Shown here piece by piece: positions 41,911 to 49,610 of a DNA stretch of 50,550 nucleotides (its first letter is position 1; every line of letters starts with the position of its first letter). The position numbers and the translations under genes are program-made. Under the pieces are notes generated by a model. It ran no database searches. It had not been told where the DNA came from and saw only the letters and a program-made list of their open reading frames with translations. The DNA is from Embleya hyalina (GTDB taxonomy: Bacteria > Actinomycetota > Actinomycetes > Streptomycetales > Streptomycetaceae). The DNA lies in the NCBI RefSeq assembly GCF_003967355.1, contig NZ_BIFH01000016.1:588784-639333 (forward strand). The letters run 5' to 3'.

Positions 41911-43035
41911 TCAGTCCATCCGGACGATGGCCGCGACCGGACCGCCGCCCGAGGGGCCCTGGTGCACGGCGGCGACCGAGACGAACACGGCCGGGTCGCC
42001 GGTGACGGCCGCGGTCACGCCGCCGACGGTGGCCTTGATCTGCCGGTGCCAGTGCACGTCCGAGTCGTCCAGCATGATGTTGCGCCGGCCGCGCACGCTG
42101 CCGCTGGGGTCGGCCTCGCACTTGAGGAACACGTTGACCAGGCGGTCGCCGAGGTCGGAGGTGTGCGGACGCTCCGGCAGGTCGATCCCGGCCGAGCGGA
42201 TCGCCGACCAGATGCCGTCCGCGTCGAGCGCGTCCTTCATCACGCCGTGACCGACCCGGAACGGGCCGCCGACGCCGCGCACGTTGCCGACCACCACGAT
42301 CTGCGCGCAGTCGAGTTCCACGCCGGAGGAGCAGGACGCCACCGACGAGTACAGCGAGAGGTCGCGGTGGATCTGCTCGGCCGTCGGCAGGTCGATCTCG
42401 CCCAGCGCGACGGCGATGCCCAGCGCGGTGGTCGAGTTGGAGACGTCCATGGACTTGAGGGTGTCCTCGGTCCATACGTCGAACCCGCGCGACTTGGCGT
42501 CATTGATCGTGTCCAGGACCAGGAGCGGGGTCTTGGTCTGTACGTAGTGCACGTCGGCGGGGTCGGTGATGCCCGCGACGGCCATCGCCGCACGCACGCC
42601 GGCGGCGACCTTCTCCACCATCGGCACCCGGCCGATGTCCTCGGGCAGGATCGTCTCGCTCATCGCCACGCCGACCGAAACGCGCGGCTCGTCGGTGGGC
42701 TCGTACCGGTTCTCCGGCGCGTAGGCGAAGACGGTCGCGTGGGGGGAGATCACGCCGTCGGTGCCGCCGGACCAGACCAGCGGCACCTTGCCGGCCTCCT
42801 CGACCGAACGCTTGCCCTTGGCGACCAGCACCTCGCGGAAGGCGCGGTCGGCCAGGATGCGGGTGTAGTCGTTGACCCCGCCGTTGCCCTCGGTCTTGCC
42901 GATGACGGCGAGCACGTCGTCCGCGGCGAACACGCCGTCGTCGATCAGCTTGGCCAATCCGGACGCGTCGGTGACGCTCTCGATGGCGACCTTGTGAACC
43001 TCGATCGGCCTGGGCACTCGTTCCACCTCGTTCAT
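41911..43035 (-). CDS. Ring-opening amidohydrolase (cyanuric acid hydrolase / barbiturase family)
   Basis: The 374-residue enzyme has the three-fold repeat and Ser-Lys dyads of this family. Repeat 1: [15 protein letters not shown] and [17 protein letters not shown]. Repeat 2: [15 protein letters not shown] and [19 protein letters not shown]. Repeat 3: [28 protein letters not shown] and [20 protein letters not shown]. It hydrolyses a cyclic amide: cyanuric acid to carboxybiuret, or barbiturate to ureidomalonate. Sequence alone does not decide. Its ATG lacks a good ribosome binding site; a 135-base gap with repeats separates it from the upstream carbamate kinase, so it may have its own promoter. 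Confidence 0.9.
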   Translation of the reverse strand: MNEVERVPRPIEVHKVAIESVTDASGLAKLIDDGVFAADDVLAVIGKTEGNGGVNDYTRILADRAFREVLVAKGKRSVEEAGKVPLVWSGGTDGVISPHATVFAYAPENRYEPTDEPRVSVGVAMSETILPEDIGRVPMVEKVAAGVRAAMAVAGITDPADVHYVQTKTPLLVLDTINDAKSRGFDVWTEDTLKSMDVSNSTTALGIAVALGEIDLPTAEQIHRDLSLYSSVASCSSGVELDCAQIVVVGNVRGVGGPFRVGHGVMKDALDADGIWSAIRSAGIDLPERPHTSDLGDRLVNVFLKCEADPSGSVRGRRNIMLDDSDVHWHRQIKATVGGVTAAVTGDPAVFVSVAAVHQGPSGGGPVAAIVRMD

Positions 43036-43051
43036 TGGAGTTCGCTGAATT

Positions 43052-43087
43052 ACCGATACTGACCGATATCGCGACCGTTGCGGTCGC
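43052..43087. promoter_or_regulatory. Repeats and hairpin upstream of the amidohydrolase
   Basis: Two ACCGATA copies are exactly ten bases apart (one helical turn) and followed by a hairpin with seven-base arms GCGACCG and CGGTCGC around TTG. It lies 17-52 bases before the amidohydrolase start. It could be an operator, an attenuator or a leftover of transcription termination after the kinase gene. Confidence 0.45.
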
Positions 43088-43170
43088 TTCGGACGCTTTG
43101 GCTGCGCCGGACGCGTCGCCCGTCGCGCACACCCGCGCGGCACACGCCCACGCGTCGGGGGGTCGGGGCG

Positions 43171-44214
43171 CTACCCGGCGTCCGCCGCCACGGCCGGGGC
43201 CGCCGCCGCGATCGCTTCGACCGCCGCGACCGGGTTCGCCTCCACCACCGTGCCCGCCTCGCCGGCGACCGCGGCGGTGATCCGGTCCAGGGACGTGATC
43301 ACCGAGCGTCGGCCGCCCGCCTCGACGAAGCGCACCGCCGCCTCGACCTTGGGTCCCATGCTGCCACCGGCGAACTGCCCGGCCGCGGCGTGCCCGCGCA
43401 GCTCTTCCGGGGTGACCCGGCCCAGCTCGCGCTGGTTCGCGGTGCCGTAGTCGAGCATCGCGTTGGGTACGTCGGTGGCGATCACCAGCACGTCCGCGTC
43501 GACCGACGCGGCGAGCAGGGCCGCGGTGAGGTCCTTGTCCAGGACCGCCTCCACGCCGCGCTCGGCGCCGTCCGCGTCGCGCACCACCGGGATGCCGCCG
43601 CCACCGGCCGCGACCGTGGTGAAGCCCGCCGCGACCAGGGTGCGGATGGCCGGCGCGTCGACCACCTCCAGCGGATTCGGCGAGGGGACCACCCGACGCC
43701 AGCCCTTGGCGCCCCGGTCCTCCCAGTGTTGGCCGAGCGCGACGAAGCGCTCCGCCTCGGCCTGCGGCAGATGCCGGCCGACCGGCTTGGTGGGGTGCTC
43801 GAACGCCGGGTCGGCGGGGTCCACGAGGGTCCGGGTGACCACGGCCGCCACCCGGGCCGGCTGCCCGCGGCGCCGCAGCGCGGCCTCCAGGGCGGAGACG
43901 ACGGTGAAGCCGAGGGTGCCCTGCGTCTGCGCGCCGCACCAGTCCAGGGTCACCGGAGGCACGACGTGCGCGGTCAACTCGTTCTTGACCAGCAGGTTGC
44001 CCACCTGGGGGCCGTTGCCGTGGGTGAGCACGACGTCGACGCCGGAGACGATCAGGTCGGCCACCGCCTCCATCGCCACCGCGACGGCCGCCCGCTGGGC
44101 GTCGGGGGTGGCGCTCCCGTCCGGCCCCGTCATGGCGTTGCCGCCGAGGGCGATGAGCACTCTCCCGGTGCCGTTCGCGCTCCGGGTGCCGTTCGCGGTG
44201 CGGGGAGTTGTCAT
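43171..44214 (-). CDS. arcC: Carbamate kinase
   Basis: The 347-residue amino-acid-kinase-fold enzyme has RVLIALGGNAMTGPDG at the N-terminus, LTHGNGPQVGNLLVK, then FTTVAAGGGGIPVVRDADGA, VLDKDLTAALLAASVDADVL, IATDVPNAMLDYGT and the C-terminal GSMGPKVEAAVRFVEAGG. All are hallmark carbamate kinase motifs. It interconverts carbamoyl phosphate plus ADP with carbamate plus ATP. A good AGGAGAG site precedes the ATG. No arcA, arcB or carbamoyltransferase is nearby, so an arginine deiminase role is unlikely; its neighbour is a ring-opening amidohydrolase, so carbamate from ring breakdown is the likely link. Confidence 0.95.
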   Translation of the reverse strand: MTTPRTANGTRSANGTGRVLIALGGNAMTGPDGSATPDAQRAAVAVAMEAVADLIVSGVDVVLTHGNGPQVGNLLVKNELTAHVVPPVTLDWCGAQTQGTLGFTVVSALEAALRRRGQPARVAAVVTRTLVDPADPAFEHPTKPVGRHLPQAEAERFVALGQHWEDRGAKGWRRVVPSPNPLEVVDAPAIRTLVAAGFTTVAAGGGGIPVVRDADGAERGVEAVLDKDLTAALLAASVDADVLVIATDVPNAMLDYGTANQRELGRVTPEELRGHAAAGQFAGGSMGPKVEAAVRFVEAGGRRSVITSLDRITAAVAGEAGTVVEANPVAAVEAIAAAAPAVAADAG

Positions 44215-44305
44215 GTGTCGAACTCTCCTGTCCTGTCGTACGCGGGAGTCCCGATGCACCCGTCGCGGTTCGGCCCGTTGGGCCGTCGTCCGTCCGGGAA
44301 TTGGG

Positions 44306-44350
44306 ACTCTAGGTGGGGAACCGGGTCGATGGCTTGAGAGTCATTTGACT
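44306..44350 (-). promoter_or_regulatory. Carbamate kinase promoter with palindromic operator
   Basis: On the minus strand a TAGAGT hexamer (44306-44311) fits the actinomycete -10 pattern. About 27 bases upstream of it, a perfect palindrome AGTCA-TT-TGACT (44339-44350) covers the -35 side. The leader to the ATG is about 90 bases. Confidence 0.45.
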
Positions 44351-44385
44351 ACAAACACCGATCGATCTGGCAGAAATTGCCGAGT

Positions 44386-44426
44386 GGCGCGCGCCCGGGT
44401 TCGGGGGTCCACGCCGGGCGCGCGCC
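44386..44426. terminator. Strong terminator after the carboxyltransferase gene
   Basis: Perfect 13-base arms GGCGCGCGCCCGG and CCGGGCGCGCGCC enclose a 15-base loop, starting four bases after the stop codon. It separates the CoA-transferase/carboxyltransferase operon from the carbamate kinase promoter. Confidence 0.85.
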
Positions 44427-44430
44427 GGTT

Positions 44431-46011
44431 TCAGCAGCCGAGGCGGGCGTACCGCTCCAGCCGCGCCGCGCGGCGTTCCTCGGTCGGTCGGCGCAGCAGG
44501 CCGACCAGTTCGTACTCCAGGACCTGCGCGAGCCGGGCCAGGAACGCCATCGGCTCGTCGGCCGCGTCGGGCCGCTCCGCGACGATCCGGTCCACCACGC
44601 CGTCGCGCAGCAGGTCGAGCGAGCGGATGCCCTGCGCCGCGGCGATCTCGGCGCCGCGGGTGGGCGTGCGGTAGCGCAGCGCCGAGGCGCCCTCGGGCGG
44701 GAGCGGGGACAACCAGCCGTGCTGGGCGCAGAGCACCCGGTCGGCGGGCAGCAGCGCGAGCGCTCCGCCGCCGGCGCCCTGGCCGAGCAGCAGGCACAGG
44801 GTCGGCGTCGGCAGGGTGACCAGTTCGGCCAGGCAGCGGGCGATCTCGCCGGCCAGTCCGCCCTCCTCGGCCTCCGGGCTGAGTGCCGCGCCGCCGGTGT
44901 CCACGACGCTGACCAGCGGCAGGTCGAGTTCGGCGGCCAGGCGCATGCCGCGGCGGGCCACCCGCAGGCCCGCCGGGCCGAACGGGCCGTGGCTGGACTG
45001 GCGGGCGCGGTCCTGGGCGAGCACGACGCAGGGCGCGCCGCCGAACCTGGCCAGCGCGAGCAGCAGGCCGGGGTCGCTCTCCCCCTGGCCGGTGCCGTGC
45101 AGGGGCACCACGGCGCTCGCCGCGTGCCGCAGCAGGGCGCGCGCGCCGGGGCGTTCGGGCCGACGGGAGAGTTCGACCGAGGTCCACGCGGGTACGTCCG
45201 CCAGGTCCTCGACGGGCAGCGGGGCCACGTCGGGCAGGTTCTCGCGCGGCGCGGTGACGATGTCCAGGACCCGGGCGGCCACGTCGCCGAGCCGGTCGGG
45301 CTCGACGACGGCGTCCACCAGGCCGTGCGCGTACAGGTTCTCCGCGACCTGGACACCCTCCGGGAACGGCCGGCCGTACAGCGCCTCGTAGACGCGCGGG
45401 CCGAGGAAGCCGATCAGCGCGCCCGGTTCGGCGGCGGTGACGTGGCCGAGCGAGCCCCAGGAGGCGAGTACGCCGCCGGTGGTCGGGCCGCGCAGGTAGA
45501 CGAGGTAGGGCAGGCCGGCGCTCTTGTGCGCGGCGACGGCGGCGCTGATCCGGACCATCTGGAGGAAGGCGACCGTGCCCTCCTGCATCCGGGTGCCGCC
45601 GGAGGTCGGCGAGGCGACCAGGGGCAGGCCCTCGGCGGTGGCGCGTTCGATCGCGGCGACCAGGCGCGAGGACGAGGCGACCCCGATCGACCCGGCCAGG
45701 AAGCCGAATTCGCAGGCCACCACGGCCACCCGGCGGCCCCGGATCCGGCCCTCGCCGGTGACCACGGACTCGTCGACGCCGCTCTTGGCCTCGGCGGCGC
45801 GCAACTCGTCGCGGTAGCCGGGGTCCAGGCGTTCGGGGCGGTGCGGCGGGGCGTCCCAGCTCGTCCAGGAGTCGGGGTCCAGGACGAGGCGGATGAGGTC
45901 GTGCGCGCCGACACGGGGGCGGCGGTGCGGCGGGGCGGGTTCGGCCGTCACCGCTTTTGCCCCCACCGGTTCGGTCCCCACCGGTTCGGCTCCCACCGGT
46001 TCGGCCCTCAC
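44431..46011 (-). CDS. Fused AccD/AccA-like carboxyltransferase without zinc finger
   Basis: This 526-residue fusion has an N-half like the beta carboxyltransferase (ESVVTGEGRIRGRRVAVVAC, FGFLAGSIGVASSSRL, TSGGTRMQEGTVAFLQM) and a C-half like the alpha subunit (SVVDTGGAALSPEAEEGGLA, LLGQGAGGGALALLPADRVL). The four-Cys zinc finger of bacterial AccD is missing. No biotin carboxylase or carrier protein gene lies in the window, so biotin-dependent acetyl-CoA carboxylation needs partners elsewhere; a decarboxylase or transcarboxylase role (compare malonate decarboxylase MdcD/MdcE) is possible. The GTG start overlaps the CoA-transferase stop (GTGA). The first 25 residues are five VxxEP-like repeats; a later GTG (45951) is an alternative. 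Confidence 0.85.
   Translation of the reverse strand: MRAEPVGAEPVGTEPVGAKAVTAEPAPPHRRPRVGAHDLIRLVLDPDSWTSWDAPPHRPERLDPGYRDELRAAEAKSGVDESVVTGEGRIRGRRVAVVACEFGFLAGSIGVASSSRLVAAIERATAEGLPLVASPTSGGTRMQEGTVAFLQMVRISAAVAAHKSAGLPYLVYLRGPTTGGVLASWGSLGHVTAAEPGALIGFLGPRVYEALYGRPFPEGVQVAENLYAHGLVDAVVEPDRLGDVAARVLDIVTAPRENLPDVAPLPVEDLADVPAWTSVELSRRPERPGARALLRHAASAVVPLHGTGQGESDPGLLLALARFGGAPCVVLAQDRARQSSHGPFGPAGLRVARRGMRLAAELDLPLVSVVDTGGAALSPEAEEGGLAGEIARCLAELVTLPTPTLCLLLGQGAGGGALALLPADRVLCAQHGWLSPLPPEGASALRYRTPTRGAEIAAAQGIRSLDLLRDGVVDRIVAERPDAADEPMAFLARLAQVLEYELVGLLRRPTEERRAARLERYARLGC
45937..46011 (-). repeat. Five 15-bp tandem repeats coding for VRAEP-like pentapeptides
   Basis: Each unit begins with an in-frame GTG and encodes VRAEP, VGAEP, VGTEP, VGAKA and VTAEP in turn. 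Since every repeat supplies a start codon, the true translation start within the array is ambiguous, and unit number can change without a frameshift. Confidence 0.75.
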
Positions 46012-47213
46012 GCGCGCCGCGCGGCGTGCAGGGCGCGGGCGTCCTCGGCGTCGAGCCAGGCCTGCACGCTGTCCGTGTGCTGGCCGAGCGTCGGCGGGGC
46101 GTCGTGCCGCCGACGGCCGTCGTCGCTCGTACCGTCGACACCGTCGAGGCGGATCGGCGGGCCGGGCAGCGTGATCGGGCCGAGGGTGCTGTGCATGACG
46201 TCGAGCAGCAGGCCCTGCGACTTCGTCTGGTCCCAGTCGTAGACCCGGTCGATGGTGCGCACCTCGCCGGCCGGGATGCCGGCGGCGGCCAACTCGGGCA
46301 GCAGGTCGTCCACGTCGCGCGCGGCGAACGCGGCGTTGATCGCCTCCGCGAGCTCCGCCCGGTTGACCACGCGGTCGGCGTTCACCGCGAACCGGGCGTC
46401 GTCCACGGCCAGGCCGACCATCGGGGCGAACCTGGCCCACAACTTCTCGCTGCCCACCGCGACCTGGATGATCGCGTCCTTGCAGCGGTAGGAGCCGTAC
46501 GGCTGGAGCGAGGGGTGCAGGTTGCCCTGCGCGCGCCCGACCTGGCCGGCCACGGTGTAGTTGGTGCCCTGGAAGGCGTGTACGCCGACGATCGCGGACA
46601 GCAGCGAGGTGCGCACGACCCGGCCCAGGCCGGTGCGCTCGCGCTCGTGCAGCGCGGCGACCACGCCGTAGGCGCCGTACATCCCGGCCAGCAGGTCGCC
46701 GATCGGTACGCCGATGCGGGTGGGGTCGTCGGGGCCGGGGCCGGTCAGACTCATCAGGCCCGCCTCGCCCTGGGCGATCTGGTCGTAGCCGGGCCGGCCG
46801 CCCTGCGGACCGTCGTGGCCGAAGCCGGTGATGGACAACACCACCAGGCGCGGGTTGAGCCGGGTCAGCTCCTCCATCGGGAAGCCGAGCCGGTCGAGCA
46901 CGCCGGTGCGGAAGTTCTCCACGAGCACGTCGCTGTGCCGGATCAGCCGGGCGAGGGTGGCCCGGCCGTCCTCGGTCTTCAGGTCGAGGACTATCGACTC
47001 CTTGTTGCGGTTGCAGGAGAGGAAGTAGGTCGACTCGCGGGCGTCCTCGGCACCGACGAACGGCGGGCCCCAACCCCGGGTGTCGTCGCCGCCGTCGGGG
47101 TTCTCCACCTTGATCACCCGGGCGCCCATGTCGCCGAGCATCATCGCGGCGTGCGGGCCGGCGAGGGCGCGGGAGAGGTCGAGCACGACGAGATCGCAGA
47201 GCGGTCCGCTCAC
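46008..47213 (-). CDS. CaiB/BaiF-family class III CoA-transferase
   Basis: The 401-residue enzyme of the class III CoA-transferases begins LVVLDLSRALAGPHAAMMLG with DMGARVIKVENPDGGDDTRG, followed by FLSCNRNKESIVLDLKTEDG, VLVENFRTGVLDRLGF and RIGVPIGDLLAGMYGAYGVV, the region with the conserved active-site Asp. It moves CoA between carboxylic acids, typically dicarboxylates or branched acids. The GTG chosen has an unusually strong AAAGGGGGG site six to seven bases upstream; an ATG seven codons earlier lacks one. It overlaps the carboxyltransferase gene by four bases, so the two work together. Confidence 0.92.
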   Translation of the reverse strand: MSGPLCDLVVLDLSRALAGPHAAMMLGDMGARVIKVENPDGGDDTRGWGPPFVGAEDARESTYFLSCNRNKESIVLDLKTEDGRATLARLIRHSDVLVENFRTGVLDRLGFPMEELTRLNPRLVVLSITGFGHDGPQGGRPGYDQIAQGEAGLMSLTGPGPDDPTRIGVPIGDLLAGMYGAYGVVAALHERERTGLGRVVRTSLLSAIVGVHAFQGTNYTVAGQVGRAQGNLHPSLQPYGSYRCKDAIIQVAVGSEKLWARFAPMVGLAVDDARFAVNADRVVNRAELAEAINAAFAARDVDDLLPELAAAGIPAGEVRTIDRVYDWDQTKSQGLLLDVMHSTLGPITLPGPPIRLDGVDGTSDDGRRRHDAPPTLGQHTDSVQAWLDAEDARALHAARRA

Positions 47214-47302
47214 GTCGAACCCCCCTTTCTGCATGTGTGCGGCGGTGCGCAGTCCGGCGTCGAATGCGTCCAAGCTAGGCGGCTTCGGGGCGCTGCTCGC
47301 CG

Positions 47303-48229
47303 TCAGTTACTGCCCAAGGAATCGCGCTCGCTTGGCAATACTTGGTGTTGGAAGCCCGGTGCGTACTGGGCGTCGTCGGGGGCGAACACCCGTCGGGCGA
47401 AGTCCTCGAAGCGGGTCGGCGCCCGACCGAGCAGCATCGCCAGGGTGCGCGGATTGCCGGTCAGGCCGTGCCGGTCGTAGAACGCGAACATCGCGGTCAG
47501 CGTGTCCAGGGCGTAGCCGGACAGGCCGCCCGCGCGGGCGTTCTCGCACCACTCGCGCGGGTCGATCCGGCGTGCGGTGACGGGGCGATCCAGTACGGCG
47601 GCCAGGTGCGCGGCCATCAGTCGGGGCGTCAGCGCCTCCGGGCCGGCCAGTTCGTACACCGCGTTCTCGTGGCCGCTCTCGCACAACACGACGGCCGCGG
47701 CCTGGGCCACGTCACGCAGGTCGACGGCGGCGAACGGGGCGTCCACCCGGTACGGCACCACGTAGTCGCCGATCCGCACGATCGCGTCGCGGGCGTCCAG
47801 GATGTTCTGCTGGTACGGCCCGGGCTGCAGCACGGTCACCGCGAGGCCCGACTCGAACAGGGCCTCCTCGACCCGCGCCTTGGCCTCGTGATGCGGCATC
47901 GCCCGCAACTGGGGCCGCAACACGGAATGGAACACGAACCGGTCCACCCCGGCCCGCCCGGCGGCGGCGATCACGGCGCGCCCGATGGCCGGTTCGTCCG
48001 GGTGCACGTTCGGCGCGATGTGATAGATCGCCTCGCACCCGGCAAGCGCCTCGGCGAGGTCGGCCGGCTCGGTGACGTCGCCCACCACCGCCTCGCTCGC
48101 CCCGGCCGCGACCGCCACCGCGACCTGCTCGGGCCGCCGGACCAACGCCCGCACCCGCACCCCACGCTCGGCCAACGCCCAGGTCAACGCCCGCCCGGTC
48201 TTCCCCGCGGCCCCGGTAATCACGATCAT
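47303..48229 (-). CDS. NmrA-like NAD(P)-binding oxidoreductase/epimerase
   Basis: The 308-residue atypical short-chain dehydrogenase has the cofactor loop MIVITGAAGKTGRALTWALA, adenine-binding acidic residue in VVGDVTEPADLAEAL, and FVFHSVLRPQLRAMPHHEAK in place of a YxxxK site. C-terminal features (VTVLQPGPYQQNILD; YELAGPEALTPRLMAAHLAA) match the NmrA/azoreductase-like group. Members act as redox sensors or reduce small molecules. It lies 89 bases upstream of the CoA-transferase on the same strand and may be the first gene of that transcript. Confidence 0.9.
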   Translation of the reverse strand: MIVITGAAGKTGRALTWALAERGVRVRALVRRPEQVAVAVAAGASEAVVGDVTEPADLAEALAGCEAIYHIAPNVHPDEPAIGRAVIAAAGRAGVDRFVFHSVLRPQLRAMPHHEAKARVEEALFESGLAVTVLQPGPYQQNILDARDAIVRIGDYVVPYRVDAPFAAVDLRDVAQAAAVVLCESGHENAVYELAGPEALTPRLMAAHLAAVLDRPVTARRIDPREWCENARAGGLSGYALDTLTAMFAFYDRHGLTGNPRTLAMLLGRAPTRFEDFARRVFAPDDAQYAPGFQHQVLPSERDSLGSN

Positions 48230-48373
48230 GCACCCACGCTAGGCAGCGGGGGCACGGGGTTCACGGTGCGCCCTCGCCAACGCGGACCCGGTGAATCGGG
48301 CAGAAAGTGCCGAAGCCGGTCCCGAAACGTCCCCGGATCCGGCCGACCGCTCGCGACCACACCCGGAACGCGA

Positions 48374-48407
48374 GGTGTCCCGCCGGGCCTCGGCTCGGCG
48401 GGACACC
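48374..48407. terminator. Terminator after the LAxTG surface protein
   Basis: Perfect 12-base arms GGTGTCCCGCCG and CGGCGGGACACC with a ten-base loop lie 54 bases after the stop of the surface protein gene and upstream of the NmrA-like gene. Confidence 0.8.
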
Positions 48408-48461
48408 CCCCTTGCCGCGGGTCGGCTCACACGAGGGTGCGGACCCGGGGCGCGCTTCGGG

Positions 48462-49241
48462 TCAGGAGGCGCGGTTGCCGCGGCGCTTGCGGAGGATCAT
48501 GCCGCCGCCGACGAGGGCCGCGGCGGTGGCGAGGAGGCCGCCCACCGCCACGCCGCCGGTGCTGGCGAGCGAGCCGCCGCCACCGCCGCCGGTGGTCGCG
48601 GGCGGGGTGGCGGTCGCGGTCGCCGAGGTGGCGGGCGACGAGGACGCGGACGTCGACGGGGTGCCGGTCGGCGGGGCCGTGGTCGGCGTCCCACTGGTGG
48701 GCGGTGCCGTCGTCGGGGGTTGGGTGGTGGGCGGTGCCGTGGTCGGCGGGGCGGTCGTGGGCGGCTGGGTGGTGGGCGGAGTGGTGGTCGGCGGGGTCGT
48801 CGGCGGCTTCGTGGGCGTCGACTTCGCCGGGCAGGTGTGGGACAGGTTGAACCAGTCCACGCCGCCGCCCTTGACCTGGGCGACCGCCGACGTGAGCTTG
48901 GCGCCCGCCGGCGACGCCACGTACGCGTGCTTGTCGCTGGGCGGGCCGAAGGCGGTGACGACCTGCTGGCCACCGGGCGCGAACGTCACGGTCAGCTTGA
49001 CGAAGGCCGTGCTGTTCCCGGGCAGTACGAAGTGCCAGCCGTCCTGGTCGGTCGGAATCCAGGCCGGGCATCCGCCCTCGTGCGAGACCCCGGGGTCCGT
49101 GGCGGACACGGGCGTCTTCTGGTGCAGGTTCACGGTGTACGTGTTGCCGGAGGCGAGCGCGGGCGCCGCGCCGACCGCCACGGCCAGTGACGGTATGGCC
49201 AAAACGGCCGCCCAGCGGGCGAGCGTGGAGGACGAAGACAT
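48462..49241 (-). CDS. LAxTG-anchored cell surface protein
   Basis: The 259-residue exported protein has a signal peptide (LARWAAVLAIPSLAVAVGAA, cleavage near residue 31) and a globular domain of about 105 residues with two Cys (GGCPAW and HTCPAK). A long threonine/proline stretch made of TTxPP units follows, then Ser/Thr/Ala-rich sequence and the wall-sorting signal LASTGG with a hydrophobic helix and the basic end RKRRGNRAS. LAxTG is the motif read by class E sortases of actinomycetes. The globular domain is not recognised. An AAGAGGT site precedes the ATG. A sortase gene is not in the window. Confidence 0.88.
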   Translation of the reverse strand: MSSSSTLARWAAVLAIPSLAVAVGAAPALASGNTYTVNLHQKTPVSATDPGVSHEGGCPAWIPTDQDGWHFVLPGNSTAFVKLTVTFAPGGQQVVTAFGPPSDKHAYVASPAGAKLTSAVAQVKGGGVDWFNLSHTCPAKSTPTKPPTTPPTTTPPTTQPPTTAPPTTAPPTTQPPTTAPPTSGTPTTAPPTGTPSTSASSSPATSATATATPPATTGGGGGGSLASTGGVAVGGLLATAAALVGGGMILRKRRGNRAS

Positions 49242-49610
49242 GGTGATACCTCTTGGGCAGGAGTGAATCGCATCCCGGAGGATCACTCGCGTCACCCGAA
49301 ACGAGAATCGCCGCCGAGACGGTTCGCCGCACTCGCCCGAAGACCGCTTCGTCCCCCCCAGGACCGAAAAAGACCCTCGATGAGGGCAGCCGAGATTCCC
49401 ACTCCGGCGAGTTCCCCGTCAAGATCGAACTGTCCACAATGGCGGCTGATTTCCGCTTTTGCCACCGGGCTGGGATACAACAATTTCCGCCATCACGACA
49501 CAGTCGGGATGGTCGGCCCAAGTCGGGATGAACTCATGGTGATCAAGGGGTCGCGGGCCGTCGACGGGGGCGGGGACGGTGGCCGGAAATGGACTTCTCC
49601 CGGGGCGACG
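49242..49610. other. Intergenic region upstream of the LAxTG gene
   Basis: This 369-base non-coding stretch has lower GC content than its surroundings. It carries a candidate promoter for the surface protein, listed separately. There is no convincing small gene; open frames on either strand show no domain. The remainder up to the PucR stop holds nothing I can name. Confidence 0.5.
49393..49422 (-). promoter_or_regulatory. Candidate promoter of the LAxTG gene
   Basis: On the minus strand TTGACG (49417-49422) and GAATCT (49393-49398) are 18 bases apart. The leader to the ATG would be about 145 bases. Confidence 0.35.

Noticed and set aside
43071-43087. Short hairpin considered as a riboswitch before the amidohydrolase
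   Set aside because: Only one seven-base stem is visible and there is no known aptamer pattern; it is kept only as a possible regulatory hairpin.
48600-48800. Repeats in the Thr/Pro stalk region considered as a CRISPR array
   Set aside because: The units are short, in frame and code for TTxPP; there are no unique spacers of regular length and no cas genes.
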